A stretch of DNA of 64,000 nucleotides from Pseudomonas monteilii NBRC 103158 = DSM 14164. GTDB taxonomy: Bacteria; Pseudomonadota; Gammaproteobacteria; Pseudomonadales; Pseudomonadaceae. Where the stretch lies: the NCBI RefSeq assembly GCF_000730605.1, contig NZ_BBIS01000023.1, positions 36,957-100,956 on the forward strand. Reading direction: 5' to 3'. Shown piece by piece: positions 1-8,048 of this stretch. A program made the translations under genes and the position numbers. The notes beneath the pieces are model-generated. The model had not been told where the DNA came from. It worked only from the letters and a program-made list of their open reading frames with translations, and did no database searches. The first letter of the stretch is position 1. Each line of letters opens with the position of its first letter.

Positions 1-223
1 CATCACCCGCCTGAATGGCCTGAAGGCTGGAGTGTCCAGCGGCGACCGACGCAACCCGGCCTGTACCCGGGTGGTGTGGGAGTATCTGGGGGAAGAGATC
101 AATCGCATCAATGCCTATCGGCAGGTAAAACTGTACCGGCCGGATGATCCACGTATAGATGACGATGTACGTGAACGGTTGAGTGTGGGGCCATTGCGCA
201 ACAGTTTGTTTGAGATTGAATAG
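1..223 (+). CDS. C-terminal end of an unknown protein (partial)
   Basis: An open frame enters from the left edge (first full codon at position 2) and ends at a TAG. The last ~73 residues are visible and end in NSLFEIE. They are charged, with no signal peptide, membrane segment or motif that I recognise. The upstream part of the gene lies outside the window, so neither function nor full length can be given. The convergent permease gene ends about 100 bases further on. Confidence 0.55.
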   Translation, partial: ITRLNGLKAGVSSGDRRNPACTRVVWEYLGEEINRINAYRQVKLYRPDDPRIDDDVRERLSVGPLRNSLFEIE

Positions 224-320
224 ATGTAGCGCTTGCATTGAACCAATTGCTGGTCAGGCTATGCCGGGGCCACACAGTCGTAAAAGCGCGGGCCCCGCTC
301 AAAATACATTCAACCATCAC

Positions 321-1106
321 TCAAAATTGCCGTAACCATTCTCCAACTGCGTGCCCATCATTGAACAACAACCTCAAGGACATCAGGCAGCAGACAGTGA
401 TGAGCAATGGTCTGATCAGCCGTGGCCCAAAGTAAAGCGCACACCGTGCGCCGAGTTGGGCGCCAAGAATGGCGCAAAATGCCATTACTAAGGCTAAGGG
501 CCATATAATTGCGCCACTGAAGGCAAAGACTGACAGGGCACCAAGGTTGCAAGATGCGTTAAGCAGTTTGCTATTGCATATTGCCTGCATCAGTTGCTGA
601 CCCAGCAGCAAGGAAAAGGCCACCATGAAGAATGAACCGGTGCCTGGACCAAAAATGCCGTCGTAAAAACCAATGATTGGGATAATCACCAGCGTAAAGC
701 TTAAGGACGACATGCGCTGCTTACGATCCCGTGCATCAAGCTTGGGACTGAATGCAAAATAGCTTGCAACTGCAATTAGCAAGATTGGAACGGTTAATTC
801 CAGGATGGCTTTGTCGAGCATACTGATCGACAAGGCACCTGCAACACCACCTGTGAATGACAGAATGGCCATTGGCCGGCCTACCTTCCACTGGATCATT
901 CGCTTACGGGCGAACGCCCACACCGCTGAAACACTGGCGGATGAAGCCTGAAATTTGTTGGTAGCCATAGCAGACAATGGATCGATACCTGCAATGAAAA
1001 AGGCCGGTAACGTCAGTAAACCCCCGCCTCCTGCAATTGCATCGAAAAAGCCAGCGAGCAATGCGACTGACGCCAGCACCAAGAGTATTGAGACTTCAAT
1101 TTCCAT
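321..1106 (-). CDS. TSUP (TauE/SafE) family membrane permease
   Basis: A 261-residue, strongly hydrophobic protein with about eight predicted membrane segments. The N-terminal GFFDAIAGGGGLLTLPAFF stretch is the hallmark of the TauE/SafE (TSUP, YfcA-like) family, and a second glycine-rich copy (GFYDGIFGPGTGSFF) lies mid-protein, as expected from the internal duplication of the family. Length is typical. Family members export small organic or sulfur anions such as sulfite or sulfoacetate; the substrate here is unknown. The start at 1106 follows a good ribosome site (AGGAG). It lies head-to-tail with the small hypothetical gene upstream, with about 60 bases between them. Confidence 0.85.
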   Translation of the reverse strand: MEIEVSILLVLASVALLAGFFDAIAGGGGLLTLPAFFIAGIDPLSAMATNKFQASSASVSAVWAFARKRMIQWKVGRPMAILSFTGGVAGALSISMLDKAILELTVPILLIAVASYFAFSPKLDARDRKQRMSSLSFTLVIIPIIGFYDGIFGPGTGSFFMVAFSLLLGQQLMQAICNSKLLNASCNLGALSVFAFSGAIIWPLALVMAFCAILGAQLGARCALYFGPRLIRPLLITVCCLMSLRLLFNDGHAVGEWLRQF

Positions 1107-1167
1107 TTTGCTCCTACCTTACCCGCGTACGATCAGGGGGTCTTGTTGCAGCATCACAGGTTGGGCA

Positions 1168-1569
1168 TCAGGCGAGTAGCCGAATAGCCGAACCAGCAAC
1201 CTCCGGTTGTCCGTGGGAACTCATTTCGGCTTGATGATGTTTGGATTCATTGCGTAGCAGCCATTTACCGCCCCCTTTGAAATTACCGACTAGGCGTACT
1301 TGCATTCCGCAATTGTCAATATCGAATGCGAATGAGCGGTAGTCTACAAGGCTTAAAAGAATTTGGTTTCGTGAGGCCATGTTGATGATAACGGGGTCGT
1401 CGTTCATGGTGTCAATGTTTGCCAGGCTCTCTGGCACAGGATCGAAGAGCGGAGGCAGCATTGCAGCGAACTCCAGTGCTGCTGCTTTTCCGGAGGCAAA
1501 CATTTTTAATAGGTCGAGTTGCTCAACATTTAGTGACCGTTTTATAACTTGTGCTTGGTAGCTTGACAT
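1168..1569 (-). CDS. Hypothetical protein, probably the body of a frameshifted gene
   Basis: 133 residues from the first in-frame ATG (MSSYQAQVIKRSLNVEQLD), no recognisable domain. This ATG has no ribosome site. The frame stays open upstream to a TGA near 1641 and encodes a plausible extension (QQTAAIGGPDAAGAAAM). A better start, an ATG at 1667 preceded by AAGGAAAATAACA, lies in another frame and runs into a stop at 1542. A one-base loss between about 1600 and 1640 would join the two into a protein of ~165 residues. I therefore regard this as a broken gene or a sequencing error rather than a normal 133-residue protein. Function unknown. Confidence 0.5.
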   Translation of the reverse strand: MSSYQAQVIKRSLNVEQLDLLKMFASGKAAALEFAAMLPPLFDPVPESLANIDTMNDDPVIINMASRNQILLSLVDYRSFAFDIDNCGMQVRLVGNFKGGGKWLLRNESKHHQAEMSSHGQPEVAGSAIRLLA

Positions 1570-1902
1570 TGCAGCAGCCCCAGCGGCATCCGGGCCTCCA
1601 ATAGCGGCAGTTTGCTGAATGTTAGGCGAAGAACCTCAGGTGTTGCCTTGGTGTTTACCCCTGTCATTGTTATTTTCCTTGTCTGTAGGGAAAGGTGAAA
1701 CTTTTTGTTAGAACGCTGAGCATTTAGCCAGATATTTTTTACTGATGATGTAGGGCTGCCCCTCTCTGGCTTGTAGGGAAACTCTATGGTCGTGGTAGGA
1801 ATCGTCCGTGGTGCTGCTGTCAGCCTCAGGGTTGGACTTCCCCGCCCGGAAACCGCAAAATGACCCCTTTCCTTTATCAACCTCTCCGGATCTGCTGACT
1901 CT

Positions 1903-2787
1903 ATGCGTATGCGCCTAATGCTGTTGGGTGGTGGCAATGCCCTCGGGCAAGCGCTGATTCGTCTTGGGGCCGAGGAGGACATCGCATTCCTGGCGCCGCG
2001 CCCGCCCGAAAACGGCTGGACGCCGGCCAGCCTCACCCAGTTGCTCGACGATCACCGCCCCGACGCCGTGGTCAACCTGGCCTATTACTTCGACTGGTTC
2101 CAGGCCGAGTCGGTCAGCGAACAGCGCCTGGCTCAACAGGAGCGGGCAGTAGAGCGGCTCGCAGAGCTGTGCCAGCACCACCAGATCACCCTGGTACAGC
2201 CTTCCAGCTACCGCGTGTTCGACGGTTCGCGGGCCACGGCCTACAGCGAAAAGGACGAGCCAGTGCCGTTGGGCCTGCGTGGCCAGGCGTTGTGGCGCAT
2301 CGAACAGAGCGTGCGTGCGGCCTGCCCGCAGCATGTGCTACTGCGCTTTGGCTGGTTGCTCGACGAAAGCATCGACGGGTCGCTGGGCCGCTTCCTGACC
2401 CGTGCCGAGCAACCGCAAGAGCTGCTGCTGGCCGATGACCGGCGTGGTAACCCGACACCGGTCGACGATGCTGCGCGGGTGATCCTGTCGGTGCTCAAGC
2501 AGCTCGATTGCACTGCGCCGCTGTGGGGCACCTACCATTACGCCGGCAACGAGGCGACCACGCCGCTGGCGCTAGGCCAGGCGATCCTTGCCGAAGCGGG
2601 CCAGTACCGCCAGCTCGCGGTTCAGGCGCCAACGCCACAGGCTCATGCCGCACGGCCGGATGCCAGCGAAGAGCCGCAGCATGCGGTACTGGCCTGCAAG
2701 AAAATCCTTCATACCTTCGGCATCAAGCCGCGTGCCTGGCGCGCCGGCCTGCCGCCTCTACTGGACCGGTTCTACCGCCATGGCTGA
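1903..2787 (+). CDS. RmlD-like NAD(P)-dependent sugar-nucleotide reductase family protein
   Basis: 294 residues of the short-chain dehydrogenase/RmlD substrate-binding fold. The N-terminus has a Rossmann glycine stretch (MLLGGGNALGQAL, residues ~6-18). The middle has the QPSSYRVFDG segment that resembles the PSTDYVFDG of dTDP-4-dehydrorhamnose reductases, with Tyr kept. A later YHYAGNEATT segment matches the RmlD GTYHxAG pattern. The catalytic YxxxK is not obvious, so the exact reaction is uncertain. It overlaps the next gene, an epimerase, by 8 bases, so both probably act in one nucleotide-sugar route for surface polysaccharide. The start is the first ATG; a second ATG two codons later (1909) is equally possible. 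Confidence 0.75.
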   Translation: MRMRLMLLGGGNALGQALIRLGAEEDIAFLAPRPPENGWTPASLTQLLDDHRPDAVVNLAYYFDWFQAESVSEQRLAQQERAVERLAELCQHHQITLVQPSSYRVFDGSRATAYSEKDEPVPLGLRGQALWRIEQSVRAACPQHVLLRFGWLLDESIDGSLGRFLTRAEQPQELLLADDRRGNPTPVDDAARVILSVLKQLDCTAPLWGTYHYAGNEATTPLALGQAILAEAGQYRQLAVQAPTPQAHAARPDASEEPQHAVLACKKILHTFGIKPRAWRAGLPPLLDRFYRHG

Positions 2788-3712
2788 CGCCCCCATCCTG
2801 ATCACCGGCGGTGCCGGCTTCATTGGCTCCCACCTGTGCGATGCGTTGTTGGACAAAGGCTACGCCGTACGCATTCTCGATGACTTTTCCACTGGCCGGC
2901 GCAGTAACCTGCAGGTCGACCACCCACGGCTGGAACTGATCGAAGGCGATGTTGCCGATGCCGGGCTGGTCACCCAGGCCGCAGCCGGCTGCAGTGCCGT
3001 GGTGCACCTGGCGGCAGTGGCCTCGGTGCAGGCCTCGGTCGAAGACCCGGTGCGCACACACCAGAGCAATTTCATCGGCACCCTTAACGTGTGCGAAGCG
3101 ATGCGCGTGCATGGCCTGCGCCGGGTGCTGTTTGCTTCAAGTGCAGCGGTGTACGGCAACAATGGCGAGGGCGAGTCGATTGCCGAAGACACGCCCAAGG
3201 CGCCGCTGACCCCCTACGCCGTGGACAAACTGGCCAGTGAGCAATACCTGGACTTCTACCGTCGTCAGCATGGCCTGGAGCCGGTGGTGTTCCGCTTCTT
3301 CAATATCTTCGGGCCACGCCAAGACCCGTCTTCGCCGTATTCCGGGGTAATCAGCATCTTCTGCGAGCGCGCGGTGCAGGGCTTGCCGATCACCGTCTTC
3401 GGTGATGGCGAACAGACCCGCGACTTTCTTTACGTGGGTGACCTGGTGCAGGTGATGGTGCAGGCGCTGGAACAGCCGCAGGTGGAGGAGGGCGCGGTGA
3501 ACATCGGCCTCAACCAGGCCACTTCGCTGAACCAGTTGCTGGCGGCGCTGGAGAAGGTGGTGGGGAGCTTGCCGGCGATTAGCTATGTGGCGGCGCGTTC
3601 GGGTGACATTCGCCATTCGCGGGCGGATAACCAGCGCTTGCTGGCGCGGTTCGATTTCCCGCAGGCGACGCCGATGGTCGAAGGCCTGGCGCGGCTTCTG
3701 GGTAAAAGCTGA
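2780..3712 (+). CDS. NAD-dependent nucleotide-sugar epimerase/dehydratase (GalE/WbpP-like)
   Basis: 310 residues of the extended SDR family. It has the NAD-binding GGAGFIGSH (residues ~8-16), DDFSTG after the second strand, the SSAAVYG catalytic Ser segment, and YAVDK as the YxxxK catalytic pair, followed by RFFNIFGPRQDPSSPYSGV, typical of UDP-glucose or UDP-GlcNAc 4-epimerases. Length is normal. The ATG at 2780 gives the expected N-terminus (MADAPILITGG) and overlaps the end of the upstream reductase, indicating translational coupling. The product presumably supplies a sugar nucleotide to cell-surface glycans; the substrate cannot be read from the sequence. Confidence 0.85.
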   Translation: MADAPILITGGAGFIGSHLCDALLDKGYAVRILDDFSTGRRSNLQVDHPRLELIEGDVADAGLVTQAAAGCSAVVHLAAVASVQASVEDPVRTHQSNFIGTLNVCEAMRVHGLRRVLFASSAAVYGNNGEGESIAEDTPKAPLTPYAVDKLASEQYLDFYRRQHGLEPVVFRFFNIFGPRQDPSSPYSGVISIFCERAVQGLPITVFGDGEQTRDFLYVGDLVQVMVQALEQPQVEEGAVNIGLNQATSLNQLLAALEKVVGSLPAISYVAARSGDIRHSRADNQRLLARFDFPQATPMVEGLARLLGKS

Positions 3713-3717
3713 AAACG

Positions 3718-3740
3718 CTGGGGCCGCTAAGCGGCCCCAG
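3718..3740. terminator. Perfect 10-bp hairpin after the epimerase gene
   Basis: CTGGGGCCGC, a TAA loop, then GCGGCCCCAG, beginning 5 bases after the epimerase stop codon. There is no clear T-tract on the plus side. The same GGGGCCGC core recurs at 8409-8427 and 23208-23224, again just after stop codons. Confidence 0.6.
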
Positions 3741-3749
3741 AATCAGGCA

Positions 3750-4010
3750 GTGCATGTCACCAACCAGAGCGTGTTGCTGGCAGGGCGTGGCGCGATGGCT
3801 AGCCGATTGATTGGTGCTTATATGTGCTGCTACTCGGTCGGTAGCGGCTTGGGTGCGGTGCTGGCGAGCGGCGTGTATGCCCGATGGGGGTGGCCTGCGG
3901 TGTGTGGGCTTGGCATGGCCATCAGTGCGGTTGCGCTGGGGTACTGGCTGTGGCTGCAACGAGAAAGGGCGGCCGAAGCCGCCCTGCCGTGTTCCGGTCA
4001 GAACTTGTAG
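3750..4010 (+). pseudogene. Remnant of an MFS transporter (C-terminal end only)
   Basis: An 86-codon stretch without a proper start, encoding VTNQSVLLAGRG, then IGAYMCCYSVGSGLGAV and a hydrophobic end (WPAVCGLGMAISAVALGYWLWLQ). This is the last two membrane segments of a drug/amino-acid-type major facilitator. No upstream part exists: the hairpin after the epimerase lies only about 10 bases before it. The frame ends inside the 3' end of oprG on the other strand. It is best read as the leftover of a deletion that removed the first ~300 codons. I recall an intact MFS gene at this place in other P. putida genomes, which would fit, but I could not check. Confidence 0.75.
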
Positions 4011-4681
4011 CCAAGGCCGACCATGTACACCCACGGGTCGACGTCTACGTCGACCTTGGTCTTGCTGTAGCCCAGTGCGGTCGGGCCATTGACGCTGGCC
4101 TTGGTGTCGATGTCGACATACCAGACCGAGGCGTTGACCAGCAGGTTGTCGGTGAGCATGTAGTCCATGCCCAGCTGGCCGGCAATACCGACCGAGTCTT
4201 GCAGCTTGAGGTTGCTGAAGCCTTGTTGCTTGCGTGCGCTGCTCAAGTCTTCGTCAAAGAACAGGGTGTAGTTGATGCCCACGCCGGCGTACGGCTGGAA
4301 GCGCGAGTTCGGCTCCATTGGGTAGTACTGCAGCGACAGGGTCGGTGGCAGTTGCTTGATGTCTGCCAGCTTGCCGTCCAGCCCGCCGCCCAGGCCTTTT
4401 ACGCCCACGGTGTGCTTGAACGGGGTGGCTGCCAGCAGCTCCAGGCCGATGTGGTCGGTGAGCATGTAGGCAAAGGTCAGGCCCAGCTGGGTATCGCTGT
4501 CCAGGGTCGCCTTGGTGCCCGACACCTTGTTGCCGTCGAACTTCAGGTCGCCGCTGCTCTCGTTCGGGGCAGTGGTAATGGCGCCTGCGCGCAAAATCAT
4601 GTCCCCTGCCTGGTAGGCGTGGGCGGCAGGGGCGGCGAGCGCAAGGGCCACAAGCGAGGCGCCGAGCAAGGACTTGTTCAT
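3998..4681 (-). CDS. oprG: Outer membrane protein OprG (OmpW family)
   Basis: 227 residues: signal peptide MNKSLLGASLVALALAAPAAHA, then an eight-stranded barrel of the OmpW family ending in the aromatic VYMVGLGYKF typical of outer-membrane insertion. OprG/OmpW channels are hydrophobic pores implicated in passage of small apolar molecules; in pseudomonads they rise under low oxygen. The start at 4681 is chosen over an in-frame TTG at 4693 because GGGAG lies just upstream and the signal peptide then begins correctly. An ANR/FNR-like box and a -10 lie upstream. The neighbouring zinc operon is the same as that next to oprG in P. aeruginosa. Confidence 0.92.
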   Translation of the reverse strand: MNKSLLGASLVALALAAPAAHAYQAGDMILRAGAITTAPNESSGDLKFDGNKVSGTKATLDSDTQLGLTFAYMLTDHIGLELLAATPFKHTVGVKGLGGGLDGKLADIKQLPPTLSLQYYPMEPNSRFQPYAGVGINYTLFFDEDLSSARKQQGFSNLKLQDSVGIAGQLGMDYMLTDNLLVNASVWYVDIDTKASVNGPTALGYSKTKVDVDVDPWVYMVGLGYKF

Positions 4682-4718
4682 GGAAGCTCCCAAAGGACGT
4701 TATTAATCGAGTAGTCCA

Positions 4719-4760
4719 ATGGTACGGAGCTGGTTAAACAGAAAGTTTGACCCAGCTCAA
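4719..4760 (-). promoter_or_regulatory. ANR/FNR box and -10 of oprG
   Basis: TTGACCCAGCTCAA at 4747-4760 matches the ANR/FNR consensus TTGAY-N4-RTCAA at all but one position. Reading towards oprG, TACCAT (4719-4724) is a fair -10. This puts the box near -41 of a start around 4712, the usual class II activation position. It agrees with the known oxygen-dependent control of oprG. Confidence 0.65.
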
Positions 4761-4790
4761 AGAAGCGTCTTCATGAATTCGAAACAGTTC

Positions 4791-5357
4791 TCATCTCAGC
4801 TCATATGCGTAGATTTTCTCGGCCTCCATCTGGTAACCGGCATCGGCCAGTTCGCTGCTGGAGGCTCTAACCTGCATTTTTCCCTCGATCCAGTAGGGCT
4901 GGTAGAGGTCTTCGACGCGTACGCCCATTTCGCTGAAAATATGCACGATCTGGTTTGACGGTGGCGGGGGCACGTGGATGCACGCGCCGTAGTACGGCAC
5001 CAGCAGGAACTCGGTGGTGCGGCCTTCTTCGCTGACCTCAAGCGGCACGATGTAGCCGGGCAGTTTGATTTGCTGGCCGTCAAGGCTTTTCACCACGGGC
5101 GCGTCGGGGGCTTGCTGGCGCGCGGGTGGGGCGGACTCGGCAGACAGGGCGTTGCTGAGCTGTGACATGTCATGCAGCGGCGCCAGTTGTGGCGGGATGA
5201 CCGGGGCGCCTTCGGGGATCAGGGCGGGCCAGTCCAGCTCCTTGGGTTCGGCGGCCCACAGAGGCATCGCTATCAGCAATAGCAGGGCCAGCAACATGAG
5301 CATTGCAGGCCTTTTCGCGGGCGTGCCCGCGAAGCAGGCGATGAGGTTTCTGATCAT
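4791..5357 (-). CDS. DUF3299 secreted protein of the zinc ABC operon
   Basis: 188 residues from the ATG at 5357. A hydrophobic segment (MLMLLALLLLIAMPLWAAE) serves as signal peptide, followed by a DUF3299 domain (KLPGYIVPLEVSEEGRTTEFLLVPYYGACIHVPPPPSNQIVH) that probably binds metal through its Cys and His. It is the last gene of a four-gene set with DUF2796, an ABC ATPase and an ABC permease, which is Zur-controlled in P. aeruginosa (PA4063-PA4066). The 18 residues ahead of MLMLL are partly encoded by a REP element, so translation may really begin at 5303. The exact role in zinc homeostasis is not established. Confidence 0.8.
   Translation of the reverse strand: MIRNLIACFAGTPAKRPAMLMLLALLLLIAMPLWAAEPKELDWPALIPEGAPVIPPQLAPLHDMSQLSNALSAESAPPARQQAPDAPVVKSLDGQQIKLPGYIVPLEVSEEGRTTEFLLVPYYGACIHVPPPPSNQIVHIFSEMGVRVEDLYQPYWIEGKMQVRASSSELADAGYQMEAEKIYAYELR
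5309..5339. repeat. REP palindrome overlapping the 5' end of the DUF3299 gene
   Basis: Contains TTCGCGGGCGTGCCCGCGAA, the core of the P. putida REP family. It lies inside the reading frame as residues ~7-16 (CFAGTPAKRP), just ahead of the hydrophobic signal segment. Confidence 0.85.
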
Positions 5358-5366
5358 TGCAGGCTC

Positions 5367-6632
5367 TTAAAGATGAATGGACAGGCCATCAGCCAGCGAC
5401 TGCCTGTAGGCTCGCCAAGCCGGCACGCTACCCATCAGCAACGCAGCCCCCAGGATGATAGCCAGCAAGGTCCATTCATGGGTACTCGGCAGGGCCAGTG
5501 GCAGATACAAACCATAGTTGGCCTGCACATACCCTTGTGCCAAGGCGATACCCGCATACAGCAGGCCCAGCCCGGCCACGATCCCGACCGCCGCCAGTGA
5601 CAGTGCCTCCAGCACCAGCAGCCCCGCGATATGCCACGGCCTGGCCCCGACCGACCGCAAGATTGCCATTTCTCGCCGGCGCTCGTTGAGGCTGGTAAGA
5701 ATCGCCGTGAGCATGCCGATCAAGCCGGTCAGCACCACGAACAGCGACACCACGAACAACGCCTGTTCCGCCGTGCCCATCAGGCTCCACAACTCTTGCA
5801 GGGCCACCCCAGGCAGGATCGCCAGCAGCGGCTCGCTGCGATATTCGTTGATTTCCCGCTGTAGGCTGAACGTCGCGATCTTGTTGTTCAGGCCCAGCAT
5901 GAACGCGGTGATGGCGGCAGGTTGCAGGTCCATCGTGCGTGCCTGCTCTGCACTGATGCGCCCGGCGCCACGGGCCGGTACGCCGTTGTGCCAGTCGATA
6001 TGGATAGCCTCCATGCCGCCCAGGCTGATATGCAGTGTGCGGTCGACCGGTGTGCCGGTGCGCTTGAGCACGCCAACCACGGTGAACGGCTTGTCGTCAT
6101 GCTTGACCAGGCTGATCGCTGCCACGCCATGGGCCAGCACCAGCTTGTCACCCAGCTTGTAGTGCAATGCCTCGGCGACTTCGGCACCGAGTACCACCTC
6201 GAACGGGTCGCTGGCGAACTCACGCCCCTGGCTCAATTCCAGGTGCTGACGGCGGCCGTATTGGTAATGCTCGAAGTAATCCGTCGTGGTGCCCATCACC
6301 CGGTAGCCGCGATGCGAGTCGCCCAGCGAGATAGGGATCGCCCACTTCACCCGCGGGTCCTGCGCATAGTGCTGGAAGCTGTCCCAGCGGATGTTGTTGG
6401 TCGCGTTGCCAATGCGGAATACCGAATACAGCAGCAGGTTCACCGAGCCGGAGCGGGCGCCGACAATCAGGTCGGTACCGCTGATGGTGCTGGCGAAGCT
6501 GGCGCGGGCCTCGGTGCGAACGCGCTCCACGGCCAGCAGCAGGCACACCGACAGGGCGATGGCAAACGCGGTGAGGAAGGCGGTGAAACGGCGGTTGGCC
6601 AGGCTGGCCAAGGCAAGGCGGAGCAGGTACAT
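5367..6632 (-). CDS. FtsX/MacB-type ABC transporter permease
   Basis: 421 residues. One membrane segment at the N-terminus (~residues 14-36), a large periplasmic domain of ~220 residues, then three segments in the C-terminal FtsX domain (ALFVVSLFVVLTGLIGML; LNERRREMAILRSVGARPWHIAGLL). The ERRREMAILRSVGA sequence is the coupling region contacting the ATPase. This architecture belongs to lipoprotein-releasing/MacB-like exporters, not solute importers. The start ATG at 6632 overlaps the stop of the ATPase gene (TGATG), so the two are translationally coupled. In this operon context it probably moves a zinc-linked envelope component; the substrate is unknown. Confidence 0.88.
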   Translation of the reverse strand: MYLLRLALASLANRRFTAFLTAFAIALSVCLLLAVERVRTEARASFASTISGTDLIVGARSGSVNLLLYSVFRIGNATNNIRWDSFQHYAQDPRVKWAIPISLGDSHRGYRVMGTTTDYFEHYQYGRRQHLELSQGREFASDPFEVVLGAEVAEALHYKLGDKLVLAHGVAAISLVKHDDKPFTVVGVLKRTGTPVDRTLHISLGGMEAIHIDWHNGVPARGAGRISAEQARTMDLQPAAITAFMLGLNNKIATFSLQREINEYRSEPLLAILPGVALQELWSLMGTAEQALFVVSLFVVLTGLIGMLTAILTSLNERRREMAILRSVGARPWHIAGLLVLEALSLAAVGIVAGLGLLYAGIALAQGYVQANYGLYLPLALPSTHEWTLLAIILGAALLMGSVPAWRAYRQSLADGLSIHL

Positions 6633-7342
6633 CAGGCCTCCCGGGGCTTGGCGGCGCGGTTGAGGTCGGCCAGGGAAAGGTGGCGGTCGAACAGTGGCGC
6701 CAGGCTCTGGTCGTGGCTGACGAACAGCAGGCTGGCACCGGCGGCGCGGCATTCTTCGAACAGCAGGCGGATGAACGCTTCACGGGTATCGGCGTCCAGC
6801 GCCGAGGTCGGTTCGTCGGCGATCACCAACTCGGGCTGGCCGATCAGTGCGCGGGCGGCGGCCACCCGTTGTTGCTGGCCGATCGACAGGCTGTCGGCGC
6901 GGCGGGCGAGCAGGCCGGAGTCATCCAGCCCCAGGTGGGCCAGCAACGTGCTGGCTGCCTGGTCGACACTGCCATGGCGCTGCTCGGCGCGGGCCTTGCG
7001 GCTGCTTGAGAAGCGGCAGGGCAGTTCGACGTTTTCGCGTACCGACAGGAACGGCAGCAGGTTGAACTGTTGGAAGATATAACCCGTGTGGTCGACGCGG
7101 AAGCGGTCACGCGCACCCTGGCCCAGGCTGCCAAGGTCCTGGCCAAGCAACTGGATGCGGCCCTGAGCCGGTACGTTCACGCCGCCCAGCAGGCCCAGCA
7201 AGGTTGTCTTGCCACTGCCGCTGGGGCCTTTGAGGAACAGGGCTTCACCCGTGTCCAGGTGGAAGGCCGGAATATCCAGCAGCGGCGGCTGACCTGGCCA
7301 GGCGTAAACCAGGTCGTGCAGTTCGATCAGCGACTGGCTCAT
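6632..7342 (-). CDS. ABC transporter ATP-binding protein (LolD/MacB-like)
   Basis: 236 residues with a complete ABC ATPase: Walker A GPSGSGKTT (39-47), Q-loop in FQQFNLLPFLSVREN, signature LSIGQQQRVAAARAL, Walker B LVIADEPTSALD, switch His in FVSHDQSL. It is closest in type to the LolD/MacB group, which pairs with FtsX-like permeases, as the next gene is. The ATG at 7342 directly abuts the stop of the DUF2796 gene, and the 3' end overlaps the permease start, so this is a tightly packed operon driven from the Zur-type promoter near 7955. Confidence 0.9.
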   Translation of the reverse strand: MSQSLIELHDLVYAWPGQPPLLDIPAFHLDTGEALFLKGPSGSGKTTLLGLLGGVNVPAQGRIQLLGQDLGSLGQGARDRFRVDHTGYIFQQFNLLPFLSVRENVELPCRFSSSRKARAEQRHGSVDQAASTLLAHLGLDDSGLLARRADSLSIGQQQRVAAARALIGQPELVIADEPTSALDADTREAFIRLLFEECRAAGASLLFVSHDQSLAPLFDRHLSLADLNRAAKPREA

Positions 7343-7918
7343 TCAGAAAGCGACCGCTGCCTTGGCCGGCGTGGCTTCCACACCTTTCTGGCCATTCGGG
7401 CCGATCAGTTGCACGTTGATCTTCTGAGTGGCCGGGAAGGCCTTGAACAGCGGCGCGAGGTCCACTTGCGCCAGTTTGTCGGGGTTGGCGCAGGTCAGCT
7501 GGTAGTGGGCGCCGATGTCGCTGTGCTGGTGGCCGTGCTCATGTTCGTCGCCATCTTCGTCGGCTTTCGGGGCGTCACCGAACAGCGGGCTTTCCAGTTC
7601 TTGCTGATCCTCTTTGCAGCCAGCGGCAGCAGAAAGGCCGAACAGCTTCAGGGGTTGTTCGAGCTGCTGGCGCACGGCGGCGACCTTGGCCTTGTCGGCA
7701 CCGCTGTTGGCGGCATGTTCGAAGCCGACCAGGTTCATTGCCGGGCTGTCCAGTTCCAGCTCCAGGGTATTGCCATCGAGCACGGCGTTGAGCTTGGCGA
7801 CGCCATGCTCGTGGGCGCCGAGGGTGCCATGGGCGTGGTCGTGATCATGGTCATCGTGGGCATGGGCCACGGCCAGTGGCAGCAAGGCGAAGGGCAGGGC
7901 AAGCAGCAGGCGACGCAT
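7343..7918 (-). CDS. DUF2796 zinc-operon periplasmic protein
   Basis: 191 residues: signal peptide MRRLLLALPFALLPLAVAHA, then a His/Asp-rich metal-binding stretch (HDDHDHDHAHGTLGAHEHG) and a second one (DEDGDEHEHGHQHSD). The body matches DUF2796, a ZrgA-like family of periplasmic zinc-binding proteins. As first gene of the operon it presumably captures zinc in the periplasm. GGAG seven bases upstream supports the ATG at 7918, and the Zur box lies 31-43 bases before it, so expression should rise when zinc is scarce. Which process the partner ABC exporter serves is not known. Confidence 0.87.
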   Translation of the reverse strand: MRRLLLALPFALLPLAVAHAHDDHDHDHAHGTLGAHEHGVAKLNAVLDGNTLELELDSPAMNLVGFEHAANSGADKAKVAAVRQQLEQPLKLFGLSAAAGCKEDQQELESPLFGDAPKADEDGDEHEHGHQHSDIGAHYQLTCANPDKLAQVDLAPLFKAFPATQKINVQLIGPNGQKGVEATPAKAAVAF

Positions 7919-7948
7919 GGACGGCTCCGGGGAGGGCTGAATGATTGA

Positions 7949-7962
7949 GTTATGTTATAACA
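7949..7962 (-). promoter_or_regulatory. Zur box of the zinc operon
   Basis: GTTAT-GTT-ATAAC at 7949-7961 is a perfect spaced palindrome overlapping a second one, TGTTATAACA (7953-7962). This fits the Zur operator pattern of gamma-proteobacteria. It sits just upstream of the His-rich DUF2796 gene and probably overlaps its promoter. Confidence 0.8.
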
Positions 7963-8048
7963 ACTTTTCTGCGCGCCGCCAGCCTGCGTGGCGCAGGTTT
8001 CATGTTGCGGTAGCATGGGTGCATTGACCTGGGTTCAAGGAATGCATC

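Noticed and set aside
265..297. CGGGGCC...GGCCCCG hairpin between the first two genes as a terminator.
   Set aside because: The loop is 19 bases, the stem 7 bp and there is no T-tract; too weak to annotate.
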